Positions 1 through 12,800 of a stretch of 64,000 nucleotides of DNA are shown in pieces. The stretch is from Echeneis naucrates (Eukaryota; Chordata; Actinopteri; Carangiformes; Echeneidae). Positions within the stretch are counted from its first letter, which is position 1. Each line of letters starts with the position of its first letter. Position numbers and translations under genes: made by a program. The DNA is taken from the NCBI RefSeq assembly GCF_900963305.1, contig NC_042524.1:11258693-11322692 (forward strand), written 5' to 3'. The notes under the pieces were generated by a model that was given only the letters and a program-made list of their open reading frames with translations, made no database searches and was not told the origin of the DNA.

Positions 1-13
1 TGGGAATATCCAT
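1..13 (-). CDS. Start of a left-edge gene, first codons M-D-I-P (possible alpha-B-crystallin/small heat-shock protein)
   Basis: On the - strand an ATG at 13-11 has a strong start context (A at -3, G at +4). It opens codons Met-Asp-Ile-Pro, and the fifth codon begins with A before the window ends. A TATA box lies about 90 bp upstream, so the ATG looks like a true first-exon start with a 5' UTR of about 60 nt. Alpha-crystallins begin Met-Asp-Ile. In human, CRYAB (- strand) lies next to DIXDC1 (+ strand), the arrangement seen here apart from the intervening cfap54. Four codons cannot prove identity, so the crystallin name is inference from synteny and promoter type. Any other protein starting MDIP is possible. 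Confidence 0.4.
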
Positions 14-99
14 GATGAGATTCGAAATGATGAGTATGAGGGAGATTGAGTCTTTGTTTGGCCTGGTTGGAGATGGGTGCTGCTTTGCTCTCCTCCTGT

Positions 100-111
100 G
101 CATTTATAGGC
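100..111 (-). promoter_or_regulatory. TATA box of the left-edge gene
   Basis: The - strand reads GGCCTATAAATG, with TATAAAT at 108-102. That would place the transcription start near 75-80 and leave a 5' UTR of about 60 nt before the ATG at 13. It is a sharp TATA-type promoter, as expected of crystallin or heat-shock genes and unlike the TATA-less promoters of most housekeeping genes. Confidence 0.5.
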
Positions 112-206
112 CAGGCACTGTCTCTGCTCACCTCCACTCCACCCCCTCCTCTGCCCCATAACATCTCATCCACACTTGCATAGTAACTCTGCCAGCAGGC
201 TGATTT

Positions 207-214
207 TTCTAGAA
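207..214. promoter_or_regulatory. Heat-shock-element-like palindrome
   Basis: TTCTAGAA is a tail-to-tail pair of the nTTCnnGAAn unit bound by HSF. It lies about 100 bp upstream of the TATA box at 102-108. Only two units are clear, where a strong element has three or more, so function is uncertain. Confidence 0.3.
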
Positions 215-1030
215 CAATGATGTCAACTGTTTATCACTGCATTGTTCTCATTGTTTCATCTGTCTGACTGTGACTGGTTGTCTCTCTCTCTTCCTTTCCC
301 TCTGTAACTCTGTCTCTGTCTCCCCCTTCTCCCAGTCATGAGGTGACACTGGCTCAGCGTTCTGCTGATGCCCCCATACCCATTCCCCAGGAAATACCCT
401 CTCTGGTGTGTTTGTGATTCTGTGCGTGTTTGTTTGAGGAATAGCTGCCAGAGCATTAGCCTGCTCTGCTTCTACTGCCAGAAGCTTTAGGGCTGTGAGC
501 ATAGTGGAAGTGTGTTTCAATGAGAATTGATGAGTTTGTACGGGAGAGTATTAGGTGACACTCTAAGCATGTGTCATTTTGCTATGAGCTCAGTTGAAAA
601 GTCCTTTCCAACTGGGCAAAAGTTGTGCCAAACTAATTTGATTCGGTCTCTGCTTTATCCTCCCTGCTGCATTGTTTCCAGAATAGGATACAGCAAAAAT
701 GGAATTTGTGTTATAGATTCAAGGGAAAAAATAAACCATCATGAATCACGGAGTGTTACTGTGCCCACCTTAATGTGCACTTTGATTGAAACACGTCACA
801 TTTCTTTTTTTAGTAGTGAGCCAGAAAAGCAGTCAAGTGCAACTGAATTTAAATGCAAGAATAAAGAGCTGCCATTTAGCTAGCTAAAGAAGACTGGTCA
901 AAGCAGAGCCACAGTAAGGTATAAAAGCTACACAGAAAACAAGTAAGTGCGTGACAACAATTACCAGAAGTCGGTGAACCAACCGATATTAATCAACAGT
1001 TTGCCCCCATTAACAATTAACCTTTATTAC
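215..1030. other. Intergenic DNA between the left-edge gene and cfap54
   Basis: AT-rich sequence with pyrimidine-rich stretches (about 280-340). An open frame at 527-883 on the + strand has no splice context, no recognised domain and no strong start, so it is taken as chance. I see no RNA gene or transposon. Confidence 0.6.
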
Positions 1031-1033
1031 AGT

Positions 1034-1046
1034 TGACCTTTGACCT
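1034..1046 (-). promoter_or_regulatory. DR1 nuclear-receptor element
   Basis: TGACCTTTGACCT is the reverse complement of AGGTCAAAGGTCA, a perfect direct repeat of AGGTCA with 1-nt spacing. This is the site type used by HNF4, RXR/PPAR and COUP-TF. It lies 39 bp upstream of the first X-box and about 130 bp upstream of the cfap54 ATG. A perfect match is uncommon by chance, but use is not shown. Confidence 0.45.
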
Positions 1047-1084
1047 GTGGAGCAACGCCCTGTAATTTCACTCGCGTTAGCGTC

Positions 1085-1098
1085 GTTACCATGGTGAC
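1085..1098 (+). promoter_or_regulatory. RFX X-box of cfap54 (perfect consensus)
   Basis: GTTACCATGGTGAC fits the ciliary X-box RYYNYY-AT-RRNRAC at every position. RFX transcription factors bind this element upstream of ciliary genes, usually within 200 bp of the start. It lies 89 bp before the cfap54 ATG at 1174, and cfap54 encodes an axonemal protein, so motif and gene support each other. The ATG inside the motif is in a strong start context, but it is more likely promoter DNA than a translated uORF. Confidence 0.75.
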
Positions 1099-1111
1099 AG
1101 GCCTGCCCTCG

Positions 1112-1125
1112 GTCACCATGGAGCC
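1112..1125 (+). promoter_or_regulatory. Second, imperfect X-box
   Basis: GTCACCATGGAGCC matches the X-box consensus at 13 of 14 positions; C replaces A near the 3' end. It starts 27 bp after the perfect X-box. The inner parts of the two sites form an inverted repeat (CCATGGTGAC and GTCACCATGG), which could bring RFX dimers side by side. Confidence 0.4.
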
Positions 1126-1173
1126 GTTAGTGGTTATAAGGATAAGGATCCAACAGCAACAGAATGGAAATAT

Positions 1174-3805
1174 ATGCTAATCCGTAAAAAGAAAAGTAAA
1201 ACTGAGGCCACGCAGATGGATTTACCGGCTACATATTACGGAAAACTTGATCAAAAAAACCCGGTTATTTCCGCTTTTGAACGGGACATCAACTCGTTCA
1301 TGGCACTGATGAGACGAGTCGTTTCTTCGACAAACCAAGACAGCAACAGCTCTTATGCTAGAGGGTAAGACATTAAAAGCTACAGTAACCCCGTCTAATT
1401 CAAGGTAATAACATCATAAATAGAAATGAGGGCCAGGTTGAAAGCATTGTGTAGGCCTGTGTGTGACTAGATACAGTCACTAAGTAATGCTAGCTAAATT
1501 CAGGCCCCATATGTCATTAACACCGACATTACCAACACATGAAAGGTATGTTTGCTCCGGTTCACTGTAACTACAAATATGGGGAAGCATAGCCTGTACT
1601 TTATTATATTCATAGGGAAACTTTTTAGTCCTTCGGAGTTGTTTGGCATCATTGCAATTTAAAAGCTTGCATATGAAAAATATGATGGTGATTAGCACCA
1701 ACTGTCATAAAAATATTTCTTAATGATTCCAGCTTCTCAAATTTGAGAATTTGCTAATTTTATGACTTTTGATCTTGCATTATCTATTTAAGATAATTTC
1801 TGTTATATTTTTTTCAAATACTATGAAGGTCCAGAGAGAGCCAAACATCAGGATGATCAATAAATTGTGATATGAGATGCGAACAATTGCCATATAAAAT
1901 TCCTTTCAAGAGTGTTTCACCGAGGTGCTCTGCCATATACAAAACTGTGGAATAGATTTTAAATCACAGAGATAGTCAATCAGCCATATTTTTGTTTGCT
2001 TTTGCCAATCTTTTTAGGTGTCGATTGCAACATTAACCTGTTTTGTTGGCTTTCCATTTTGAAGGATTAAACTTCTGGTAGAAATATGGAGAAAGTACAA
2101 ACATCGACTGCCCTCGTTGTTGTACCAGCAGCATATGTTGCAGATTGCAGATTTTCTCTTTGGAATAAAGGTAATTCACTGTTTTTTCTACAATAAAATA
2201 ATTGTAGATAGAGTTCATAGCATTTCCAAATCCATTTTATCAGAAACTAATTCAGTCCTTCATTCAGCATTTTATCATGCAAACTTAGTCAAGGTGATGA
2301 AATGAAAACTGGTCAGTATTAGCGGTGAGGTATGGTATGCTTACTGGCATGTGGATGACAAACACTTCTGGCTGATAGTAATTGTAATTTTCTGTATTTC
2401 ATTTTACAGTATATTCATCATTTATTCATTTATTCTATATGTATAGTCTTATATGTTCTACAACTATCTCTTTTATGATTTTTTCTCTATCTGGCCACTT
2501 TGTAGTAGCAACTGAGTGCTCATTCTCATAATTAGTCAGTTAGGTTTTTACTCCTGCATAGCGTAGCTTAACTGCCATTGTCATTCTTCCCTCTCCTCTT
2601 TGTAGTTGCACCAACTTGCTCTTTGGCAAGGCTACAGTCTCCACCTACTACAGTTCAGTTCAGTAGAAATAACTGACATCACAGATGTGGACCACTTCAT
2701 GGCCTGCTTCTTCCCTGAAGGTTTTGATACAGACAAAGATGTCTTTGCCATGAAGGTACATGGTACTATTGGTGTTGGTGTGTAGTATGTCTCTGTACTT
2801 GACTGCAAAAAATGCTGTTGTAATTGTATGTTATTTTATGTAAACAGGAAATGTTGTCACATGGCAAAAAGCCAATGATGTTTTGAGATGTTTTTGCCTG
2901 AACCCTGTATTATCTATTGTATACCTGGGTTTGTGGATATTTCTTTGTGCCTTTATTTGTGTGTGTATAGATCCGTGCAATCCAGGGGTGTGTCCTGTGT
3001 ATATTTGAGCTGGAAAAAAGGAGCACAGTTCTCAGCCAGAAAGGACTCTGTAAACTGCTATGTGTGCTTAACTTCACCAGGATCATGATGCAGGCTTTTC
3101 AGCAACATGAACACCTCTGCTGGCTATTATACAATGGTATATTTCTACAACTTAAACATTGTAGAGCATTTGAACGTGTCCTCAAATGACAGGATGTATG
3201 AGGTTTCAGATGCAGACTGTATCTACTAAGTTAACTTTGACAACAAAGCTGACCTTTGATGGTTAGCTTAACGTTTATGGAAGTATCTTAACACTTATTG
3301 ATAATTCATGTTTGTAAGTATTCAATTATAAATTTCTGTCTTTTTTCATCTTTTGCAGGTTCCTTACACATCTACAACATCTGTCGTTATCTGATGAGCA
3401 TGAATTATAGTGCACAGGTACATAGAGATAGATGATATATGGAAGATATATGAAGAACAAGTGCGAGTATGTGATGCGAAATTTGTGGTACTTGTAACTG
3501 AAACTTTTTTTAAGGGAGTTTACATTGATTCACTCTCATCGACAAAATAAAACTCCTAAAATCATGGAGTATTTTGCCTTTTTAAAGAAACAATTGATTC
3601 GTAATAAACATGTAATTGAACGCCACCCATTATAATGCCACGATTTGTGATCTTAATTCAGGCACTGGAGTACCTTTTGTGGGCAAGCATCAGTTTAGAG
3701 CTGTCAATCCCGATAAGGTCTGGGAAGTATCTGCCATGGCTCGTCACACTCTATTGTGCTGTCTGTCAATGTTACTATGACAACCAGGCTGCAGTGCAGG
3801 CTGAG
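1174..3805 (+). CDS. cfap54: cfap54 exons 1-6 (N-terminal region, residues 1-272)
   Basis: Exons: 1174-1364, 2065-2170, 2606-2755, 2971-3136, 3359-3417, 3662-3805. The ATG at 1174 gives a lysine-rich lead (MLIRKKKSK) before the conserved MDLPATYYGKLD. An in-frame ATG at 1216 begins exactly at that conserved block, has G at +4 and may be the true start. Later markers are LLVEIWRKYK, PEGFDTD and ALEYLLWASISLELS followed by CQCYYDNQA, among the best-conserved parts of the family. The 700 bp intron 1 (1365-2064) and the others show nothing notable. Confidence 0.9.
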
Positions 3806-6800
3806 GTGAAAAACACACATCATATGCATCAAAATACCCACTCACACACAAAATCATCAGAATATCAAGCGACTATTCACTGACTGACATATTAAATTAA
3901 AGTGGATGCCTGTTCTCAATCTGTCTGCAATGTGTCCACTGGTGTTTATTTTGTAGTAGAACTATAAGATTAAATTATTCTTTGATGATATATTTTCTGT
4001 ATCAAGGTATTACTATTTCAAACATATGTTGCTCCATATATGCTCCATGTTAAAATAATGGGAACTTGTTGGATGGAAAAGTTATACTGATGTCATATGA
4101 AAAAAGCTTAATTTCAGGATTTTTCTGAAATTCTTATTTCACATTTGCTCAGTTTTTTATGTGTCTCAAAATCCTTAAAGGAGTTTTCTAGGAGAGCTCT
4201 CGGAAAGATCAATGAGGTAGCAAATCTGGAGAGGCAGAGTGAAGTTCCGGCCACCAGAGAGACTCGGCGAGCTTATAAAGAAGCCTCTATCAAGGCAGGA
4301 GTCTCTTCTAATGAATTCATAAATTCCTGTGGAACATAATTCACTGTACAAATTAATGCGGATACAGATTTTATGTGCAAGGTTACATTTCATTTATGGT
4401 ATTGCTGTGTGCTCTTCTTTGCTTTGGTTTGATGAAAATATTTCTTTTTTTTTCCAGCTGGGTGCCATGATGTTCAAGCGGGCAGTATATGAGTCCAGAA
4501 GGAGACACAGACCTGTGTTCAGAGTTAAAACCAAAAGCTCACTTAAAGACATACCTAATGTAAATTATTTCTTTAATGCTGTACCATCCTATTCAATGCT
4601 AAATACCATACTTGCAGATTTTGCCACTGCAAAGGAAACATTTAGCTCCTTTTAGGATGTAAAATAAAGAGTTCACTTAGCAGTATTTGCTACTTACTTA
4701 CTTTCATTTTACGACATTAATTTTAATGGATTCAGGCCAAGCGTTAAAATTTTATGCCATCCTGTATCTACTGTAGGTACCTTGGCCCCGTACTCCCACA
4801 GAGTGTATGCTAATGGGACTGTTTGACAACAGTGCAGCACAATTCTTGGCCATTTTGGAAGCACTATGGGACAGCACCAGACACCCACTGCAAACAAAGA
4901 TGCCAGATGAACCAGAAGTGCAGGAAGTGATTCTGGAGCTCCTGTCTGCTGGCATTGGTATATTATCTGGTTAGTAATAAAAACAAAAAATACTAATATT
5001 TAGTGACAACAGTGAGAGAGCAAACATATGGGTAAAGCAAACATGTCAGAAGGTTTTAAGTCTAACGTATTTATTATGAGGAATGCTTAGTTTATATATT
5101 GAAGTTTATTGAGTTTATTTGATTCTTGTCTTTTAAGGACTCACAATTGCCAGTGAGCAAAGATGTGATGTGCACTCATGTCTTAGTGCACTTACACCAA
5201 CATCCACTCTATTGGAGTTAGCTATTACAGGTTAGTCTTCTTTGCCCATTACCATTAACATGTTATAGACCATTTTATGATGCAGTGCAAAGTGTTTCAT
5301 TTGTGCAATTGCTGACAACAACGTGATCTGTTGTATTACTAGGTGAAAACAAAGTACCCTTCATGTCCGCAGTGAGGTTCATTAAGCTGTTATTTCAGTA
5401 CAAGCAGTCAGATGCATTCACTGAACTTGCCAGAGAGATGCGACAGGTTTTGTCTGTGAGTTGCAGAATTTCACACAAGCAATCTCCTGCAATTTTCATT
5501 ATTGAGAAAAAAGGAAAATACTCTATCTTTATCAGTTACCACTATTGCTTCTTGAGTGTCTCTTTGTGTCTCTCTGTGCCAGGGCGAGGAACAGCAGTCA
5601 TTCAGGAAGGCAGAGATGGAACTTGCTTTACTTGATAGTTTCAACGCTCTGCTGTCTTCAGAGAGGAGCCTGCATAAAGATGACAGTATTATTGATGGTA
5701 TCACAATAGTGAAATTTAGATCAATTAAGTGATTAATAGAAATCAAGAAATGAATATTTCCAATTCTAGTCAAAAATGTATTGCTGACAATTATATTTCA
5801 ACCATGGCACTTGACCAATAAGGTGTCCTGGGCCTGGAACCTTTCTGTGCAGTTTGGATGTTCTCCCCATCCAAAAATATATATGTTTAGGTTAATTAAT
5901 TGGTGACTGGTAAATTGCCTGTAGGTATGGCGACCTGTCCAGGTGTACCCTGCCCTTGCCAAATGTGAGCTGGGATTGCATCCCTTGCAACCCTTAAATG
6001 GATAAGCAGTTGAAGATGAATGAATTCATTAATTTATACTCCATCAATCTTGATAAGCCCTTTAATTTTTATAGTGTGTTGTCAAGCTGAGGTTGAATTA
6101 TGGTTACTACCTCCTGAATATCAACTAACATGCATTAAGAGGTTTTTTGCTCTCATAATCTAGCATTACTACTGCTAAGATGCTAAATACTTGATTACAA
6201 AATATCCAACACTGATTTCAGCTGTTTCTGAATTTTAATCTGGATTTATTTTTTGGTGTCTGGTGTCTCCAACAGTCTCATTTAGTGATGAGTTCATTTG
6301 TGTGGTAGAGACCCTGCACAAGTTCGTCTGTGGCTGTGCTGCTGTAAGTTGATATCTCGTCTGCGTGTTTGTGTTGGGGTTAATTGCTGGGACTTTTTAG
6401 TTTGTGTTTATATACTCTATGTGTCTGTTTGTGTAGGAAGTGCATCCAGACGCTGAAATGGTTTTTGATGTTGTATTATTTGTCTGGGGTAGAGTGAAAT
6501 TAGTGATGCAGTTGGATAATCTGCAAAACCCACAGTTTCAACACTACCTTCAGCAGGTAGATAATTATGACAAGGTATGTATATTTAAATGGCAGTGGAT
6601 TGGATAACAAAACACATCAAGTAAATTGTATTTACTATTAAAAATAATTTTTCTTCATTTGAAAGTCTTGGTTATTTTTTTTTATATTTGCAGTGTCTGT
6701 GGTCACTGTCTAGAGTATGTGATGTGGCCTTTGCCTCTAATCTCGCAACTGTGGACTGCATAATGATGACAGAGATGGTCCATACACTGGTCATACTACT

Positions 6801-9800
6801 GGAGAATGCAGCTGAAGGCAGTAATCAAACACAATGTCCAGGTGAGAAATGAGATTGCATCACTGGACTGTACCACTATGTCTTTTCTGCTTAATTTTCA
6901 TAGGATATCATTCTCGCATTTGGTAAACTTCCACCACAGTCACACAACACATTACAATCTGAATATAAAGTATCACAAATTTCTCTCACACCATGGTTGT
7001 AGCAGTAACATTATTCTCATTCCTTATTTCTAGCAGCTCCTGAAGCAGACAGTAATTGTGTTAAACCACACTCTTTCTCTCTTGAGGTATGTGAGTGGTT
7101 GAAATGTATAGCATTAACTGACTTCCATGTATCTTCAAGTAAAAAAAATAAAAAAAAAGACAAATAAAATCAATTTCAGGTTTTTCAAAAACATTGCAAA
7201 ATAAAATACATTGTACAGTATTTGTGTCTGTGTGTGTTTGCAGATGTCAAGAACAGAGTTGCTTCAGAAGGTGTGTGAAGTTGTGGGGAGAGGTCTTCAA
7301 GCTCTGGCAAATGGTGTAGATACACTGCCACCCCAGGACTGTTCAACAATCAATGACTCTACCTTCAAGAAGGTAGGCTGCCTTTTCAAGTTAAAAATGT
7401 TTGTTATGATATTTACTCTGTCCACACAAGTCTAAGCCAGGCGTAGCCTTTATCTCAGTGCTGTATTCTAAGAATGGAACATATAGAACAAGAAAATTGT
7501 AAATAAAGCAATATATATATTGAAAACATAAAGTGATTAAGTGCTGCTAAAACCTGTTTTGTTCTTGTTTTATAGAAATTTTGTTGCATCTATCCATCAA
7601 GTCCCTCCTTATCTTCTCCAACACTATCAAAAGAGAAGGAAGAAGATAGTATAAATAAGAGGGAAAAAGAAGCAGAGGAAACGAAAGCAAACTCAGATAT
7701 GAAAATGTCTCAAGACACTCCACAGTCCACATCTGTAGCACTACTAGCCAGAGACCTTCATCTAGAGCTGGACATCATCTACCACAGAGCTTCCCTCAAG
7801 TTACTGCAGCTAAATGCAGGTCAGATTTGCTACTGCAGCAAAATTATCTATGACTTATTCTCAGGTTTACATGAAGTTTGTATTCCACTCAAAGTAATGA
7901 AATCTTCTATTTCTGCATGTAATGATTTAGAAGAAAGAAGTTACCATCATGGTTAGTTTGTGAAATGTGAATGTGAATGTGAAATATTGTTTTTGAATTA
8001 AATATCTCCAGATAAACCATGTCTAGTTGCAGACACAAATAATGGGTCTGAATATCTTTGTCTTACCTATACTGTTGTGTCTAGTGTCAGAGTCTGAACT
8101 GCTGGATCGCATCAAGAAGAACAAGGTCTCCAAAGCGCTTTTCCTGGTTCAGAAAGCCAGGCTGCTGTACAACAGCACTGAACAGAAGAAGAGCAGCAAA
8201 ACCAAGAGGCTGTTAGAGGTTATAGATTCAAACATGAAACCTTATTAGACACACCAGAAAAACACATGTAATATATTGACTGATATATTTCCATATTACG
8301 TAATCAAAAATAGTAACAAACGTTTAACACAGAGTCATTATCTTATTAGGGACACTAAACTATAACATTTGTGCTCTTGGGGGGGTTCCTACAGTAAGAT
8401 ATCCGACTAAAGGCATATATATACACATACATATAAAAACTCTTATTTTATACTCTTATTTTGACCAGTTTTTGGTCAATAAACTTTTCACTTCAGACCT
8501 CAGGGGTACATTTAATTTCAGTAAATTCTATGAAGTAGGAATAAAAATGGGTCACTTTATTGAGGCAAGCTTTAGTGAAATGTAAAGAGTACTCAACTGG
8601 TTTGTCTATGCCCTTGTAAGGAAGCCTCCATCCTGATAGAGAAAGCAGGAGTAGAGGAGAGAAGACTGCATATTTCGCCCACCTCTAAGACTCCAACTGA
8701 AATTAAAGAAAAAGGAATGAAGGATAAAGAAGAAAACCCTCCCCCTGCACCCATCCTACTCTCCTCCACTGACCACTCCATAACCTTTGTCCCAGCTCCT
8801 TATAATTTGGAAGGACAAGTGAGATTTGCTTATAATTATGTTGATTTAATTGTAACATAAATAGTAAATAATCCAACAATATTATTAGGCTATTATCTTT
8901 CTCTTAACATTATTTTCTTTACAGGTGTGCTGGTACCAGCTCTGCGGCTGTCCAGCTGAGGGCACTAACCTGAAAGTCCGCCTTGGAGACACCAGCCTGC
9001 CAGGAACTGGAAATATGGTACAACAAATTTTTTTGAAGTGGGACATATTTTTGCCATCTCAAATGACCTGTCCATAATATATAAGGCCTGAATTTGTGTG
9101 TTTTCAGATACCATCAACATCTGGACAGTGTGTACTGAGAGTTGAGGGACTGGTGACCAACCAGAAATATATATTTGCCGTTGCAGCCTACAACAGCCAG
9201 GGAAGGCTGCTGGGCAACACCATAGGTTCAACAACATTCCCACTTCTGGCATCCATGCCTGTATCACTGCTTTCTGCATGGGCTCACTTAGCTCAGGTAT
9301 ACTAGCTACTAGTTTAAAGCAGTGACAGTGACATAATGGCAGATGACAAAATTGTATGGTAGTATGTACTATGACTATTGCTTTTCACTCCATTTTCAGG
9401 TAGCATTTCAAACAGAACACTATGCATTAGCAGAGAGAGCCAGCAGAGAACTGTGGAACTGCTACACCTATGCTGACCCTGGGTCCCACAATATACAGGA
9501 TAGACTTGCTACTACCAGGTAAGAAGGTAAACATGTCCACACAGTTCACACAGGTTACTTGAATGAGCTCTTGATAAATTTCTTTATCCTCTGTCCCCCA
9601 TCCCCCATTCACCACACTAAAGGCTGAATAAACAGGCCTTGCAGCACTCCTCTTCTCACCTGTGTCAGTTGTTCCTCACTTCCATCTTCATTGAGACAGA
9701 GATCAACATTCAGCAGGGATCACTCTTTTGTGACTCATTCATTGACAATGGACCCTTTATCTGGGTACAGGTAATAATTAAACAAGTATGTATATATTTG

Positions 9801-12800
9801 TATATATTTGCTTAATGACTACCGGAAGGTATAAGTCAATGTCATAATTGTTGATAGTGGCTTCAAACTGTGAAAGTAGTTTCATGTCTCTTTTTGAATT
9901 TTAATGTTTTGTAATCATGCAGACCAAAGGTGAACATAAATAAAATAATAATAACCTGAGTCATTAATGCGCCTTGTGTGAATGCAGGATGCAAGACTTG
10001 CAGAATGTGACCGGATGCTGGTGGCAATGGATCTGGCCATGTGCTTAAATGATGGTATGGCTGCTGTGCAAGGTGCAGTAAGCTGTTATGGCCTCTTGGC
10101 ACCTCTAATCTTTCATCAGATCCCTTGCAATTCTGTGATAGAGGTACAATCACACATGCAAGTCTTAATATTCTGACATGCAAAGGCAACTTTATTTTTA
10201 ATGCAATGCTATCTAAAATGAAAATGATTTGGTAACAGTGACTTCGTGCCTGTGCTCTGATTTTCAGGTGCTAAAAAAATGCTTGATGGTTTTGGAGGTG
10301 AATGCAGGTCTTCTCAAACAAAAATGGACTGGAAACATCTCAGAATCATTAATGCACATGATAGCCTGCATCAGTTACTACCTGTCAAAGGTGTGTCTGC
10401 ATATGTATATTTAGAGTTTATTTTGTTTATGTTTGTGCACAATAAAAGTTCCAGGGTTTCCAGCTGCAATTTAATAAAAATTTTTGCATTTAGCCTTCTC
10501 ATCCATAGTTATAATTCTAAGATATCCCAAGTGATCATTTTTGGAGGCTTTGCACAAGGTAATTGCATTTTTTTCATCCTTCCTGACAGACATTACGTGT
10601 GCTTGGGAAACAGGAGATGGCTTTTGAAGTCATGGACTGTAGTCGCAGGCTGCTTCAGGAGGTCTATGATGCCCAGCTACAAAACAGAAGACTTGCTAAT
10701 GAAGCTGTGGGTGTAAGGAATAGTAAAAAAGGGATTTTATTTCATGTTCAAGTCTCTTAGAATTATGGTAGATGAATACATGTATACCCAAAAATATTTT
10801 TTGATTTCGTCTTATTTATTTGAAAGTATCCCAATCAACGGGTTGACTATTTCCATGTGTTTGTGTTTGTATGTAGTCTAAGAGGGATCGTGCTGCAAAC
10901 AAGGATGAAAAGAAGATAAATCTTCACCTAAAGGCACTGTATGTGAAGGACAAGAACAGAATCACATCTGAAACATCTCTCACCAAAGACAATGGTAACT
11001 CGCCAGCATACACAAGATAATCTCATTATTTTTGGGGTTCAAGACTCTGAATTAAAGAATAGCAGATTATATTTCAGTTGCTAAAAATATTTTTTCTCCA
11101 TAGTGGATTGAACTGTCTTTATTTCTGTAGAGATTTTGCACCCACAGACTGGCTGTGAGGGCCCAAACATATTACATGAGTTGATTTCAGGCAGCCCATT
11201 AAATGATGCCTATCATGAAGGTAAATAAAGCACACATATTTCTTTTAATGAGTAATGTGCATGTTGCTCATTAATTCACATTATTTTTTTGTGTGTGATC
11301 TTCATAGTAATGAAGATTAGACGCAAGTCATATTTTATTGAGTATGCAGCTCTACTACTCCAGAGAACCATGACAGAAGGCCACCCAGACCTTGTATTAA
11401 AGTGGGGCCAAAGCATACTCCAATTCCTTTCCAGGTAAAATTTCACTGGATTTGAAGAAAATTTCAAAAACTCTAATGAGTAAAAATGTCAGTCAGTACT
11501 TGACTGTCCATTCTTCTATGTTATATAGTTTATTGTGGATATTTTTGACCTTCTCCTTTTGTCAGGCGTGATGAGGGGATGGGCCTGTCCATAAAATGTT
11601 TGGAGGGAAATGATCACAGAAAAAGAAAAAATAGTGTTCAAACTCCAAAAGGAAATGAACCACCCCAGGTGAAAATACAGATATGTATATATACATGCTA
11701 ATGCTTATAAATGAAAATACAATATCCATCATCTCTCCTCTTTGCGAATAGTGGTGTCATTGGGAGTCTGACAGCCATCTTATATTTATTTCATTACGTA
11801 TGTAAAAGAAAGGAGATGAATACTGCATAAATTGAGAGCAGTAATTAATTATTATAGTTGATTAACTTGCAGTGCTTTTTGCTATGTTTTAATAAACAAT
11901 ACATACATGGTTACATTTTGATTTTATTTTTGCTGCCAGAACAAGAACACACCTCATGATGATACAAGAAAGAAACTAAAACAACAAATGCTTCAAAAAA
12001 TAAAAACGAACAGGTACAAAACATGTGTGTTTGTTTGTGTGTTGGGTATGTGTGTGTATGTGTTTGTGTACATTAGTGTTGTAGAATTGTAGTATTTCAT
12101 CAGTCTGTATTATGCATTTTCTTGTAACTTCTTGGACAAAGACCTTCTATCTCTGTGTATAGGGAGAGGCAGATTGTGGAGCATCTGCTAACCATGATGT
12201 CGTCCATGGTGCAACGCCACAAGAGGAATGTTCAACTGAGGAACATGTGCTGTGAGGAGAGAGTTTGGAGGTCACAGCTTAACTACATCATGGCTCAGGC
12301 ACATATAGCTCTTCTTTACCAAGGGCTGGACCTGATGAATGGAGGAGCTCTGCAGCACAGGTTCACTCACAGGATACCAGCTAGTTTACTTGACCTTTTC
12401 TGTGTTTTTCTGGGAGCTACTAATTAGTCTCATTAGTTTCATTTAGTGGCCAAAGGCTTTTTGCAACTGCATATCAACACATGAATAAATTTTCTAACAT
12501 TATTGCGATGTATAACCTACTTTATGAATATGATCTAATCTCCCTATACTGGTTATGACTGTGTTTATGTTCATGTATTTATGATTTTTTTTATAGTGTA
12601 CTCTATGTGCTTTAATCAGGTACAGCTTTTTGAATCCGTTGAGGTTTTCTCTGGCCTATTCTGGTCTCCTGGTATGGAGGAACCCACAAAAGCCTTCTAA
12701 AGTCGGCATTGTCTCAGAGACAGACCCCTCTAACTCTGGTTTTGGGGATTATGTGGCTACACATAAAGACAGGCACAAAAAGGAGGGTGAGGAAAATGTC

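Noticed and set aside
527-883. 118-codon + strand open frame upstream of cfap54
   Set aside because: No family resemblance, no splice signals fitting a gene, weak start context; compatible with chance in AT-rich DNA.
1091-1180. A 29-codon upstream ORF before cfap54 starting in the X-box
   Set aside because: Its two strong-context ATGs are part of the RFX sites, so the sequence is more likely promoter than transcript; its stop only chances to overlap the ATG at 1174.
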